Assembly (NCBI RefSeq): GCF_051401765.1
Contig: NW_027480440.1
Span: 5,890,001 to 5,954,000, forward strand
Source: Calliopsis andreniformis
Lineage: Eukaryota > Arthropoda > Insecta > Hymenoptera > Andrenidae
Direction of reading: 5' to 3'
DNA: 64,000 bases
Both the position numbers and the translations under genes were made by a program. Position 1 is the stretch's first letter. The number at the start of each line of letters is the position of its first letter. The notes under the pieces are model-generated. The model made no database searches. It was not told the DNA's origin and saw only the letters and a program-made list of their open reading frames with translations. This document shows positions 1 to 12,271 of the stretch, piece after piece.

Positions 1-66
1 AATCCTCAATCCTCGATCCTCAATCCTCAAACCTCAATCCTCAATCGTCAATCTCCAATCCTCAAT

Positions 67-1500
67 CTTCAATCCTCTATACTCAATCTTCAATCCTCAG
101 TCCTCAATCCTCAATCCTCAATCGTCATTCTTCAATCCTCAACACACAATCCTCAATCTTCAATCCTCAATCCTCAATCCTCAATGCCCAATCCTCAATC
201 CTCAATCCTCAGACATCAAACATCAATACTCAACCCTCAGTCCTCGTCCTCAATCCACAACACTCAATCCTCAATCCTCAATCTTCAATCATCAATATTC
301 AATCTTCAATCCTCAATCCTCAATCCTCAATCCTCAATCCTCAATCCTCAATCCTCAATCCTCAATACCCAATCCTCAATCTTCAATCCTCAATTCTCAA
401 TCCTCAATCCTCAATCCTCAATCCTCAATCCTCAATCCTCAGTGCTCAAACCTCACTCCCGAATCCTCAATCCTCAAACCTCAGCCCTCAATCCTCAGTC
501 CTTAAACCTCAATGCCGAATCCTCAATCCTGAATCCTCAAACTTCAGCACTCAGTCCTCTACAATCAATTGTCAATCCTTCAGTCCTCAATAGAATATCC
601 TCAATTCACAGTTTTCAACACTCAATCCCCATTCTTCAATCTTCTAATCTCAATCCACAAACATCAATTCTCATCACTGAACCCTCAACACTCAGTCCTC
701 AATCTTCAATCCTCAATACTCAATCCTCAATCCTCAATCTTCAATCCTCAATAATCAATCCTGAATCCTCAATCCTCAAACCTCAATCCTCAATCCTCAG
801 TCCTCAATCCTCAATCCTCAATCTTCAATCCTCAATCCTCAATCCTCAACCCTCAATCTTCAATCCTCAACACTCAATCTTCAATACTCAATCATCAATC
901 CTCCATCCTCAGACCTCAAGCATCAATACCCAAGCCTCAGTCCTCGTCCTCAATCCACAACACTCAATCCTCATTCCTCAATCTTCATTCATCAATATTC
1001 AACATTCAATCCTCAATCCTCAATCCTCAATCCTCAATCCTCAATCCTCAATCCTCAATACCCAATCCTCAATCTTCAATCCTCAATCCTCAATCCTCAA
1101 TCCTCAATCCTCAATCCTCAATCCTCAATCCTCAATCCTCAGTCCTCAGTCCTCAAACATCAATCCTGAATCCTCAATCCTGAATCCTCAATCTTCAGCC
1201 CGCAGTCCTCAACAATCAGTTGTCAATCCTCAATCCTCAACAGAATATCACCAATTCACAGTTTTCAATACTCAATACTCAATCTGCAATCTTCAAATCT
1301 CTATCCACAAACATCAATTCTCATCACTCAACCCTCAACACTCAGTCCTCGATCCTCAATATTCAATCCTCAATCCTCGATCCTCAATCCTCAAACCTCA
1401 ATCCTCAATCGTCAATCTCCAATCCTGAATAGTCAATCTTCAATCCTCAATCCTCAGTCCTCAATCCTCAATCCTCATTCTTCAATCCTCAACACCCAAT
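67..1500 (+). repeat. Block P, copy 1
   Basis: Matches 9,624-10,990 almost base for base at a distance of 9,557 (left part) and 9,487 (right part). The 70-base difference is ten heptamers of extra run in this copy, near 1,020-1,140. It contains cassette A copies at 587 and 1237 and the 8-base unit near 575. Confidence 0.85.
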
Positions 1501-2984
1501 CCTCAATCTTCAATCCACAATCCTCAATCCTCAATTCTCAACACTCAATCCTCAATCCTCAGACGGCAAGCATCAATACCCAAGCCTCAGTCCTCGTCCT
1601 CAATCCGCAACCCTCAGTCCTCATTCCTCAATCTTCATTCATCAATATTAAACCTTCAATCCTCAGTCCTCAATCCTCAATCCTCAGTCCTCAATCCTCA
1701 ATCCTCAATCCTCAATCCTCAATCCTCAATCCTCAACCCTCAATCCTCAGTCCAGAAACATCAATACCGAATCCTCAATCCTGAATCCTCAATCTTCAGC
1801 CCTCAGTCCTCAACAATCAATTGTCAATCCTCAATCCTCAATAGAATATCCTCAATTCACAGTTTCCAATACTCAATCCCCATTCTTCAATCTTCAAATC
1901 TCAATCGCAAGCATCAAATCTCATCACTCAACCCTCAGCACTCAGTCCTCAATCTTCAATCCTCAATCCTAAATCCTCAATCTTCAATCCTCAGTACTCA
2001 ATCTTCAATCCTAAATCCTCAATTCCCAATCCTCAATACTCAATCCTCAATCGTCAATCCTCAATTCCCAATCCTCAATTTTCAATCCTCAATCCTCAAT
2101 CTTCAATCCTGAATCCTCAATCCCCAATCCCCAATCCTCAATCTTCAATACTCAATCTTCAATCCTCAATCCTCAATCCTCAGTCCTCAATCCTCAATCC
2201 TCAATCCTCAGTCCTCAATCTTCAATCCTCAATACTCAATCTTCAATCCTCAATCCTCAATGCTCAATCCTCAATCCTCAATCCTCAATCCTCAATCCTC
2301 AATCCTCAATCTTCAATCCTCAATACTCAATCTTCAACCCTCAATCTTCAATCCTCAATCCTCAATCCTCATTCTTCAATCCTCAACACCCAATCCTCAA
2401 TCTTCAATCCTCAATCCTCAATCCTCAATTCTCAATCCTCAATCCTCAATCCTCAGACCTCAAACATCAATACTCAACCCTCAGTCCTCGTCCGCAATCA
2501 ACAACCCTCAATCCTCAATCCTCAATGTTCAATCCTCAATCTTCAATACTCAATACTCAATCTTCAATCCTCAATCCTCAATCCTCAGTCCTCAATCCTG
2601 AATCCCAAATCCTCAATCCTCAATCCTCAATCCTCAACACTCAATCCTCAGTCCTGAAACATCAATACCGAATCCTCAATACTGAATCCTGAATCTTCAG
2701 CCCTCAGTCCTCAACAATCAATAGTCAATCCTCAATCCTCAATAGAATATCCTCAATACTCAATCTTCAATCCTCAATGATCAACCCTCTATCCTCAATC
2801 CTCAATCCTGAATGTTCAATCCTCAATACCCAATCCTCAATCTTCAATCCTCAGTACTCAATCCTCAATCCTCAACCCTCGAATCCTCAGTCCTCAAACC
2901 TCAATCCTGAATCCTCAATCCTGAAATCTCAATCTTCAGCCCTCAGTCCTCAACAATCAATTGTCAGTCCTCAATCCTCAATAG

Positions 2985-3735
2985 AACATCCTCAATTCAC
3001 AGCTTTCAATACTCAATACTCAATCTGCCATCTTCAAATCTCTATCCACAAACATCAATTCTCATCACTCAACCCTCAACACTCAGTCCCCAATCCTCAA
3101 TATTCAATCCTCAATCCTCAATCCTCAATCCTCAACCCTCAACCTTCAATCCTCAATGCTCAATGTTGAATCCTCAATCCTCAATACTCAATCCTCAATT
3201 CTCAATCCTCAATCGTCAATCTTCAATCCTCAATACTCAATCTTCAATTCTCAGTCCTCAGTCCTCAATCCCCAATCTTCATTCTTCAATCCTCAATACC
3301 CAATCCTCAATCTTCAACCCTCAATCCTCAATCCTCAATCCACAATGTTCAATCCTCAATACTCAATCCTCAATCCCCAATACTCAATCTTCAATCCTCA
3401 ATACTCAATCCTGAATCCTCAATCTTCAGCCCTCAGTCCTCAACAATCAATTGTCAATCCTCAATCCTCAATAGAATAACCTCAATTCACAGTTTTCAAT
3501 ACTCAATCCCCATTCTTCAATCTTCAAATCTCAATCCACAGACATGAATTCTCATCACTCAACCCTCAACACTCAGTCCTCAATCTTCAATACTCAGTCC
3601 TCAATCCTCAACCTTCAATCCTCAATACTCAATCTTCAATCCTCAATCCTCAATCCTCAATACTCAACCATCAATCCTTCATTCTCAATACTCAATAGAA
3701 TATCATGAATTCTCTGGATTCAATACTCAAACCTC
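2985..3735 (+). repeat. Block S, copy 1
   Basis: Matches 18,002-18,753 at a distance of 15,017-15,018; the one-base change comes from an extra C near 18,393. It contains cassettes A (3468) and B-prime (3692), and the GCCATCT variant near 3,027 is shared with 18,044. Confidence 0.8.
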
Positions 3736-3745
3736 AACCCTCAAC
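3650..3745 (+). repeat. Cassette B, left half only (B-prime)
   Basis: TCAATAG at 3692 is followed by AATATCA, TGAATTC and TCTGGAT, then passes directly into TCAAACC and TCAACCC units, so the right half of B is missing. The same truncated form is seen at 18710 and 21678, where the fourth unit reads TCAGGAT. Confidence 0.75.
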
Positions 3746-4653
3746 CCTCAGCCCTCATCCTCAATCCTCAATCCTCAATCCTCAATCCTCAATAATCAAT
3801 CCTCAATACTCAATCTTCAATCCTCAATCCTCAATCCTCAATCCTCAATCCTCAATCCTCGTCCCTCAAACCTCAATCCTCAACCCTCAGTCCTCATCCT
3901 CAATTCTCAATTCGCAATCCTCAATCCTCAATCCTCAATCTTCAATCGTCAATAATCTATGTCCAATCCTAGATCATCAATCCCCAAACTTCAATCCTCA
4001 ATCCTCAATCCTCAATTCTCAATCCTCAATCCTCAATCGTCAACCTTCAATCCTCAATACTCAGTCTTCAATCCTCAATCCTCAATCCTCAATCCTCAAT
4101 CCTCATTCTTCAATCCTCAATACCCAATCCTCAATCCTCAATCCTCAATCCTCAATCCTCAATTCTCAATCCTCAACCCTCAGACCTTAGTCCTCAAACC
4201 TCAAACCTCAACCCTCAACCCTCATCCTCAATCCTCAATCTTCAATCCTCAAACCTCAATCCTCAATCTTCAATCCTCAATACTCAATCTTTAATCCACA
4301 ATCCTCAGTCCTCAAACCTCAATTCTGATTCCTCAGTCCTGAATCCTCAACCTTCAGCCCTCAGTCCTCAACAATCAGTTGTCAATCATCAATCCTCAAT
4401 AGAGTATCCACAATTCACAGTTTTCAATACTCAATACTCAATCTGCAATCTTCAAATCTCTATCCACAAACATCAATTCTCATCACTCAACCCTCAACGC
4501 TCAGTCCTCAATCTTCAATCCTCAATCCTCAATCCTCAATCTTCAATCCTCAATACTCAATCTTCAATCCTCAATCCTCAATCTTCAATCATCAATACTC
4601 AATCTTCAATCTTCAATCTCAATCCTCAATCCTCAATCCTCAATCCTAAATCC

Positions 4654-4877
4654 TCAATATTCAACACACAACACTCAACCATCAATTCTCGATACTCAAC
4701 CATCAATCCTCAATTCTCAATACTCAATAGAATATCCTGAATTCGCATGTTTCAATACTCAATCCACAATATTCAATAATCAAACCTCAAACCTCAAACA
4801 TCAATTCTCAACACTCAATCATCAACACTCTGTCCTTTCTCTTCAATGCTCCATACTCAATCCTCAATCCTCAAGCG
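4654..4877 (+). repeat. Cassette B, full copy
   Basis: 224 bases, 32 heptamers, from TCAATAT to TCAAGCG. It shares TCAATAG-AATATCC with cassette A at 4724 but continues with TGAATTC (containing GAATTC), then ACAATAT and TCAATAA, and ends with a TCT-rich unit and TCAAGCG. Aligned unit by unit it is a paralogue of A. This copy is more diverged than those at 34-41 kb. Confidence 0.8.
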
Positions 4878-5353
4878 TCAATCCTCAATCCTCAATCCTC
4901 AACCCTCAATCCTCAGTCCTCAAACCTCAATCCCGAATCCTCATTCCAGAATACTCAATCTTCAGCTCTCAGTCCTCAACAATCAATTGTCAATCCTCAA
5001 TCCTCAATAGAATAACCTCAATTCACAGTTATCAATACTCAATCCCCATTCTTCAATCTTCAAACCTCAATCCACAAACATCAATTCTCATCACTCAACA
5101 ATCAACACTCAGTACTCAATCTTCAATCCTCAATCCACAATCCTCAATCTTCAATCCTCAATACTCGATCTTCAATCCTCAATCCTCAATTCTCAATCCT
5201 CAATGCTCAATCCTCAACTTCCGATCCTCAATCCCCAATCCCCAAACTTCAATCCCCAATCCTCAATCCTCAAACCTCAATCCTCAATCGTCAATCCTCA
5301 ATACTCAATCTGCAATCCTCAATCCTCAATCCTCAGTTCTCAATCCTCAATCC

Positions 5354-5450
5354 TCAGACCTCAAACATCAATATTCAACCCTCAGTCCTCGTCCTCAATC
5401 CACAACCCTCAATCCTCAATCCTCAATTTTCAATCATCAATATTCAATCT
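5354..5450 (+). repeat. Cassette C with its 6-base unit (representative)
   Basis: Thirteen heptamers and one 6-mer (97 bases): starts TCAGACC, TCAAACA; then TCAGTCC is followed by the 6-mer TCGTCC, then ACAACCC and later TCAATCA-TCAATAT. The single missing base recurs at the same place in nearly all copies, for example near 245, 935, 6,935, 9,804, 10,500, 16,198, 20,070, 25,935, 27,516, 33,850, 35,610, 40,350, 43,800, 44,555, 50,727, 52,310, 55,150, 57,420, 59,495, 61,005 and 62,720. A related form has TCATCC at this place (about 29,445, 32,050, 33,005, 33,380, 39,890). Confidence 0.85.
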
Positions 5451-8400
5451 TCAATCCTCAATCCTCAATACTCAACACTCAATCCTCAATCCTCAATGCT
5501 CAATCCTCAATCTTCAATCCTCAATCCTCAATTTTCAATCTTCAATACTCAATCTTCAATCCTCAATCCTCAATCCTCAATCCTCAATCCTCAACCTTCA
5601 ATCCGCAATACTCAATCTTCAATCCTCAATACTCAATCCTCAATCCTCAATCGTCATTCTTCAATTCGCAACACCCAATCCTCAATCTTCAATCCTCAAT
5701 CCTCAATCCTCAATTCTCAATACTCAATCCTCAATCCTCAGACCTCAAACCTGAATCCTCAACCCTCAGCCCTCATACTCAATCCTCAATCTTCAATCCT
5801 CAATACTCAATCTGCAATCCTCAATCCTCAATCCTCAATCCTCAGTCCTAATTCGTCACTCCTCAATCCCCAATCCTCAATCTTCAATCCTCAATTCCCA
5901 ATCCTCAATCCTCAATCCTCAATCCCCAATCCTCAATCGTCAATCCTCAATCCCCAATCCTCAATCTTCAATCCTCTATCCTCAATCATCAATCCTCAAT
6001 CCCCAATCCTCAATCTTCAATCCTCAATCTTCAATCCTCAATCATCAATCCTCAATTTTCAATCCTCAATACTCAATCTTCATTCCTCAATCCTCAATCC
6101 TCAATCCTCAACCCTCAATCCTCAGTCCTGAAACCTCAATACCGGATCCTCAATCGTGAATCCTCAATCTTCAGCCCTCAGACATCAACAATCAGTTGTC
6201 AATCTTCAATCCTCAATAGAATGTCATCAATTCACAGTTTTCAATACTCAATCCCCATTCTTCAATCTTCAAATCTCAATCCACAAACATCAATTCTCAT
6301 CACTCAACCCTCAACACTCAGTCCTCAATCTTCAATCCTCAATCCTCAATCCTCAATCTTCAATCCTCAATACTGAATCTTCAATCCTCAATCCTCAATT
6401 CTCATTCCTCAATACTCAATCTGCAATCCTCAATCCTCAATCCTCAATCCTCAATCCTCAATCCTCAATCCCCAATCCTCAATCCTCAATTCTCAATCCT
6501 CAATCCACAGTCCTCAGTCATCAAACCTTAATCCTCAACCCACAGTCCTCATCCTCAATACTCAATCCTCAGTCCTCAATCCTCAGTCCTCAATCCTCAA
6601 TCCTCAGTCTTCAATGTCCAATACTCAATCTTCAATCCTCAATACTCAATCCTCAATCCTCAATCCTCAATACTCAATCCTCAATCTTCAATCCTCAATA
6701 CTCAATCTTCAACACTCAATCTTCAATCCTCAATCCTCTATCCTCATTCTTCAATCCTCAACACCCAATCCTCAATCTTCAATCCTCAATCCTTAGTCCT
6801 CAATCCTCAATCCTCATTGTTCAATCCTTAATACCCAATCCTCAATCTTCAATCCTCAATCCTCATTCCCCAATTCTCAACACTCAATCCTCAATCCTCA
6901 GACCTCAAGCATCAATACCCAAGCCTCAGTCCTCGTCCTCAATCCACAACACTCAATCCTCAATCCTCAATCTTCAATCATCAATATTCAATCTTCAATC
7001 CTCAATCCTCAATCCTCAATCCTCAATCCTCAATCCTCAATCCTCAATCCTCAATACCCAATTCTCAATCTTCAATCCTCAATCCTCAATCCTCAATCCT
7101 CAATCCTCAATCCTCAATCCTCAGTGCTCAAACCTCAATCCCGAATCCTCAATCCTCAATCCTCAACCCTCAATCCTCAGTCCTTAAACCTCAATGCCGA
7201 ATCCTCAATCCTGAATCCTCAACCTTCAGCCCTCAGTCCTCCGCAATCAATTGTCAATCCTCAGTCCTCAATAGAATATCCTCAATTCACAGTTTTCAAT
7301 ACTCAATCCCCATTCTTCAATCTTCTAATCACAATCCACAAACATCAATTCTCATCACTGAACCCTCAACACTCAGTCCTCAATCTTCAATCCTCAATCC
7401 TCAATTCTCAAACTTCAATCCTCAATACTGAATCTTCAATCCTAAAACCTCAATCCTCAATCCTCAATCCTCAATCCTCAATCTTCAATCCTCAGTCCCC
7501 AATCCTCAAATCTTCAACCCTCAGTCCCCAATCCTCAATCTTCAATCCTCAATCCTCAATCCTCAATCCTCAATCTTCAGCCCTCAGACATCAACAATCA
7601 GTTGTCAATCTGCAATCCTCAAGAGAATATCATCAATTCACAGTTTTCAATACTCAATACTCAATCTGCAATCTTCAAATCTCTGTCCACAAACATCAAC
7701 TCTCATCACTCAACCCTCAACACTCCGTCCCCAATCCTCAATCTTCAATCCTCAATCCTCAATCCTCAATCCTCAATTCTCAATTTTCAATCCTCAAACC
7801 TCAATCCCCAATCCACAATTCTCAATCCTCAATCCACAATCCTCAATCCTCAATCCACAAACCTCAATCCTCAGCCCTGAAACCTCAATCCCGAATCCTC
7901 AATCCTGAATCCTCAATCTTCAGACCTCAGTCCTCAACAATCAATTGTCAATCCTCAATCCTCAATAGAATATCCTCAATTCACAGTTTTCAATACTCAA
8001 TCCCCATTCTTCAATCTTCAAATCTGAATCCACAAACATCAATTCTCATAACTCAACCCTTAACTCTCAGTCCTCAATCTTCAATCCTCAATCCTCAATC
8101 CTCAATATTCAATCCTCAATACTCAATCTTCAATCCTCAATCCTCAATTCTCAATCCTCAATACTCAATTCTCAATCGTCAATCCTCTATCCGCAATCCT
8201 CAATCTTCAATCCTCTATCCTCAATCCTCAATCCTCAATCCTCAATCCTCAATCCTCAATAGTCAATCTCCAATCCTGAATACTCAATCTTCAATCCTCA
8301 ATCCTCAGTCCTCAATCCTCCATCCTCATTCTTCAATCCTCAATACCCAATCCTCAATCTTCAATCCTCAACCTCAATCCTCAATTCTCAACACTCAATC

Positions 8401-9221
8401 CTCAATCCTCTGACCTCAAGCATCGATACGCAAGCCTCAGTCCTCGTCCTCAATCCACAACCCTCAATCCTCGTTCCTCAATCTTCATTCATCAATATTC
8501 AACCTTCAACCCTCAATCCTCAATCCTCAATCCTCAATCTTCAATCCTCAATCCTCAATCCTCAATACCCAATCCTCAATCTTCAATCCTCAATCCTCAA
8601 TCCTCAATCCTCAATTCTCAATCCTCAATCCTCAATCCTCAGTCCTCAAACCTCAATCCTGAATCCTCAATCCTGAATCCTCAACCTTCTGCCCTCAGTC
8701 CTCAACAGTCAGTTGTCAATCATCAATCCTCAATAGAATATCAACAATTCACAGTTTTCAAAACACAATACTCAATCTGCAATCTTCAAATCTCTATCCA
8801 CAAACATCAATTCTCATCACTCAACCCTCAAAGCTCCGTCCCCAATCCTCAATCGTCAATCCTCAATACTCAACCTTCAATACTCATTCCTCAATCCTCA
8901 ATCCTCAATCCTCAACCCTCAATCCTCAATCCCAAATCCTCAATCCTCAATTCTCAATCCTCAACCCTCAATCCTCAGTCCTGAAACCTCAATACCGAAT
9001 ACTTAACCCTGAATCCTCAATCTTCAGCCCTCAGTCCTCAACAATCAATTGCCAATCCTCAATCCTCAATAGAATATCCTCAATTCACCGTTTTCAATAC
9101 TCAATCCCCATTCTTCAATCTTCAAATCTCAATCCACAAGCATCAATTCTCATCACTCAACCCTCAACACTCAGTCCTCAATTCTCAATCCTCAACCATC
9201 AATCCTCAATCTTCAATCCCC

Positions 9222-10272
9222 AATACTCAATCTTAAATCCTCAATCCTCAATCCTCAACACTCAATCCTCAACACGCAGTCCTCTCACTTCAATCCTCCA
9301 TTCTCAATACTCAATCCTCAAGCGTCAATCCTCAATCCTCAATCCTCAACCCTCAATCCTCAGTCCTCAAACCTCAATCCCGAATCCTCAATCCTGAATC
9401 CTCAATCTTCAGCCCTCAGTCCTCAAGAATCAATTGCCAATCCTCAATCCTCAATAGAATAACCTCATGTCACAGTTTCCAATACTCAATCCCCGTTCTT
9501 CAATCTTCAAATCTCAATCCACAAACATCAATTCTCATCACTCAAACCTCAACACTCAGTCCTCCATCTTCAATCCTCAATCCTCAATCATCCATCCTCA
9601 ATCCCCAATCCTCAATCCTCAATCTTCAATCCTCTATACTCAATCTTCAATCCTCAGTCCTCAATCCTCAATCCTCAATCGTCATTCTTCAATCCTCAAC
9701 ACACAATCCTCAATCTTCAATCCTCAATCCTCAATCCTCAATGCCCAATCCTCAATCCTCAATCCTCAGACATCAAACATCAATACTCAACCCTCAGTCC
9801 TCGTCCTCAATCCACAACACTCAATCCTCAATCCTCAATCTTCAATCATCAATATTCAATCTTCAATCCTCAATCCTCGATCCTCAATCCTCAATCCTCA
9901 ATCCTCAATCCTCAATCCTCAATACCCAATCCTCAATCTTCAATCCTCAATTCTCAATCCTCAATCCTCAAACCTCAATCCTCAATCCTCAATCCTCAGT
10001 GCTCAAACCTCACTCCCGAATCCTCAATCCTCAATCCTCAACCCTCAATCCTCAGTCCTTAAACCTCAATGCCGAATCCTCAATCCTGAATCCTCAACCT
10101 TCAGCACTCAGTCCTCTACAATCAATTGTCAATCCTTCAGTCCTCAATAGAATATCCTCAATTCACAGTTTTCAATACTCAATCCCCATTCTTCAATCTT
10201 CTAATCTCAATCCACAAACATCAATTCTCATCACTGAACCCTCAACACTCAGTCCTCAATCTTCAATCCTCA
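9222..10272 (+). repeat. Block Q, copy 1 (repeated at 15.6 kb)
   Basis: Matches 15,610-16,667 at a distance of 6,395, apart from one heptamer more in the second copy near its left end. It includes A cassettes 9451 and 10144 and the right-half B. Confidence 0.87.
9255..9324 (+). repeat. Cassette B, right half only
   Basis: A TCT-rich unit, TCCATTC and the terminal TCAAGCG (9318-9324) are present without the TCAATAG centre. The left half was probably lost by an in-register deletion. Confidence 0.65.
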
Positions 10273-10990
10273 ATACTCAATCCTCAATCCTCAATCTTCA
10301 ATCCTCAATAATCAATCCTGAATCCTCGATCCTCAAACCTCAATCCTCAATCCTCAGTCCTCAATCCTCAATCCTCAATATTCAATCCTCAATCCTCAAT
10401 CCTCAACCCTCAATCTTCAATCCTCAATACTCAATCTTCAATACTCAATCATCAATCCTCCATCCTCAGACCTCAAGCATCAATACCCAAGCCTCAGTCC
10501 TCGTCCTCAATCCACAACACTCAATCCTCATTCCTCAATCTTCATTCATCAATATTCAACATTCAATCCTCAATCCTCAATCCTCAATCCTCAATCCTCA
10601 ATCCTCAATCCTCAATCCTCAATCCTCAGTCCTCAGTCCTCAAACATCAATCCTGAATCCTCAATCCTGAATCCTCAATCTTCAGCCCGCAGTCCTCAAC
10701 AATCAGTTGTCAATCCTCAATCCTCAACAGAATATCACCAATTCACAGTTTTCAATACTCAATACTCAATCTGCAATCTTCAAATCTCTATCCACAAACA
10801 TCAATTCTCATCACTCAACCCTCAACACTCAGTCCTCGATCCTCAATATTCAATCCTCAATCCTCGATCCTCAATCCTCAAACCTCAATCCTCAATCGTC
10901 AATCTCCAATCCTGAATACTCAATCTTCAATCCTCAATCCTCAGTCCTCAATCCTCAATCCTCGTTCTTCAATCCTCAACACCCAATCCT
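9624..10990 (+). repeat. Block P, copy 2
   Basis: Partner of 67-1,500. Private variants shared include the altered unit before the anchor at 587/10144, where CAATCCTTCAGTCC holds one extra base, and TCAACAG at 1237/10724. Confidence 0.85.
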
Positions 10991-11275
10991 CAATCTTCAA
11001 TCCTCAATCCTCAATCCTCAATCCTCAATACTCAATCCTCAATGCTCAACCTTGAATCCTCAATCCTCAATACTCAATCCTCAATTCTCAATCCTCAATC
11101 GTCAACCTTCAATCCTCAATACTCAACCTTCAATCCTCAGTACTCAATCCTAATTCGTCACTCCTCAATACCCAATCCTCAATCCTCAATCCTCAATCCT
11201 CAATCCTGAATCCTCAATCCTCAATCGTCATTCCTCAATACCCAATCCTCAATCCTCAATCATCAATCCTCAATC
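10620..11275 (+). repeat. Block R, copy 1
   Basis: Matches 17,219-17,874 at a distance of 6,599 and includes cassette A at 10724 and cassette D near 11,153. The variant TCGTTCT near 10,962 is shared with 17,563. Confidence 0.84.
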
Positions 11276-12236
11276 CTCAATTCCCAATCCTCAATCTTCA
11301 ATCCTCAATCCTCAATCTTCAATCCTCAATCCTCAATACTCAATCACCAATCCTCAATCTTCAATCCTCAATACTCAATCTTCAATCCTCAATCCTCAGT
11401 CCTCAATCCTCAATCCTCAATCCTCAGTCCTCAATCTTCAATCCTCAATACTCAGTCTGCAATCCTCAATCCTCAATCCTCAATCCTCAATCCTAATTCG
11501 TCACTCCTCAATACCCAATCCTCAATCTTCAATCCTCAATCCTCAATCCTCAATTCTCAATCCTCAATCCACAATCCTCAATCCTCAATCTTCAATCCTC
11601 AATACTCAATCTTCAATACTCAATCCTCAATCCTCAATCCTCAATCCTCAATCCTCAATCCTCAATCCCAAATCCTCAATCCTCAATCCTCAATCCTCAA
11701 TCCTCAACCCTCAATCCTCAGTCCTGAAACCTCAATACCGGATGCTCAATCGTGAATCCTCAATCTTCAGCCCTCAGACATCAACAATCAGTTGTCAATC
11801 TTCAATCCTCAATAGAATATTATCAATTCACAGTTTTCAATACTCAATACTCAATCTGCAATCTTCAAATCTCTGTCCACAAACATCAATTCTCATCACT
11901 CAACCCTCAACACTCCGTCCCCAATCTTCAATCCTCAATCCTCAATCCTCAACCTTGAATCCTCAATACTCAATCCTCAATCCTCAATCCTCAATTCTCA
12001 ATCCTCAACACTGAATCCTCAATCGTCAATCCTCAATCCCCAATCCTCAATTTGTCAATCCTCTATCCTCAATCCTCAATCCTCAATCCTCAATCTTCAA
12101 TCCTCAATACTCATTATTCAATCCTCAATCCTCAATCCTCAGTCCTCAATCCTCAATCCTCCATCCTCAATCCTCAATCTTCAATCCTCAATACTCAATC
12201 TGCAATCCTCAATCCTCAATCCTCAATCCTCAATCC

Positions 12237-12271
12237 TAATTCGTCACTCCTCAATACCCAATCCTCAATCT
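12237..12271 (+). repeat. Cassette D (TAATTCG-TCACTCC), representative
   Basis: Five heptamers beginning TAATTCG-TCACTCC and ending CCAATCC then TCAATCT. It recurs unchanged or nearly so near 5,849, 11,153, 11,495, 14,091, 17,752, 22,173, 22,270, 26,851, 28,576, 30,072, 35,070, 36,838 (TAATTCA), 38,159, 41,577 and 48,505. It occupies the same structural place as cassette E, of which it appears to be a two-heptamer variant. None is seen to the right of about 48.5 kb. Confidence 0.8.

Larger units (their letters stand above)
1..5200 (+). repeat. Array segment 1: mixed cassettes A and B
   Basis: Positions given for cassette A are the first base of its TCAATAG (or TCAACAG) heptamer: 587, 1237, 1838, 2739 (right part missing), 2978, 3468, 4396 and 5004. 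Cassette B lies at 3692 (left half only) and 4724 (full). Between them are variant-rich heptamer runs. Odd-length units seen here include 6-mers at about 245, 935, 1590, 1885, 2485, 3745, 3890, 4220 and 4615, and 8-mers at about 575 and 2879. No gene is present. Confidence 0.9.
5201..9460 (+). repeat. Array segment 2: cassette A-rich, with a cassette-free start
   Basis: Cassette A anchors are at 6213, 7268, 7619, 7962, 8730, 9066 and 9451. The first kilobase (about 5,200-6,120) has no A or B cassette, only runs, a C cassette at 5,354 and a D cassette near 5,849. The copy at 7619 has TCAAGAG in place of TCAATAG. An 8-base unit lies near 7,508 and a 6-base unit (TCAACC) near 8,370. No gene is present. 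Confidence 0.88.
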
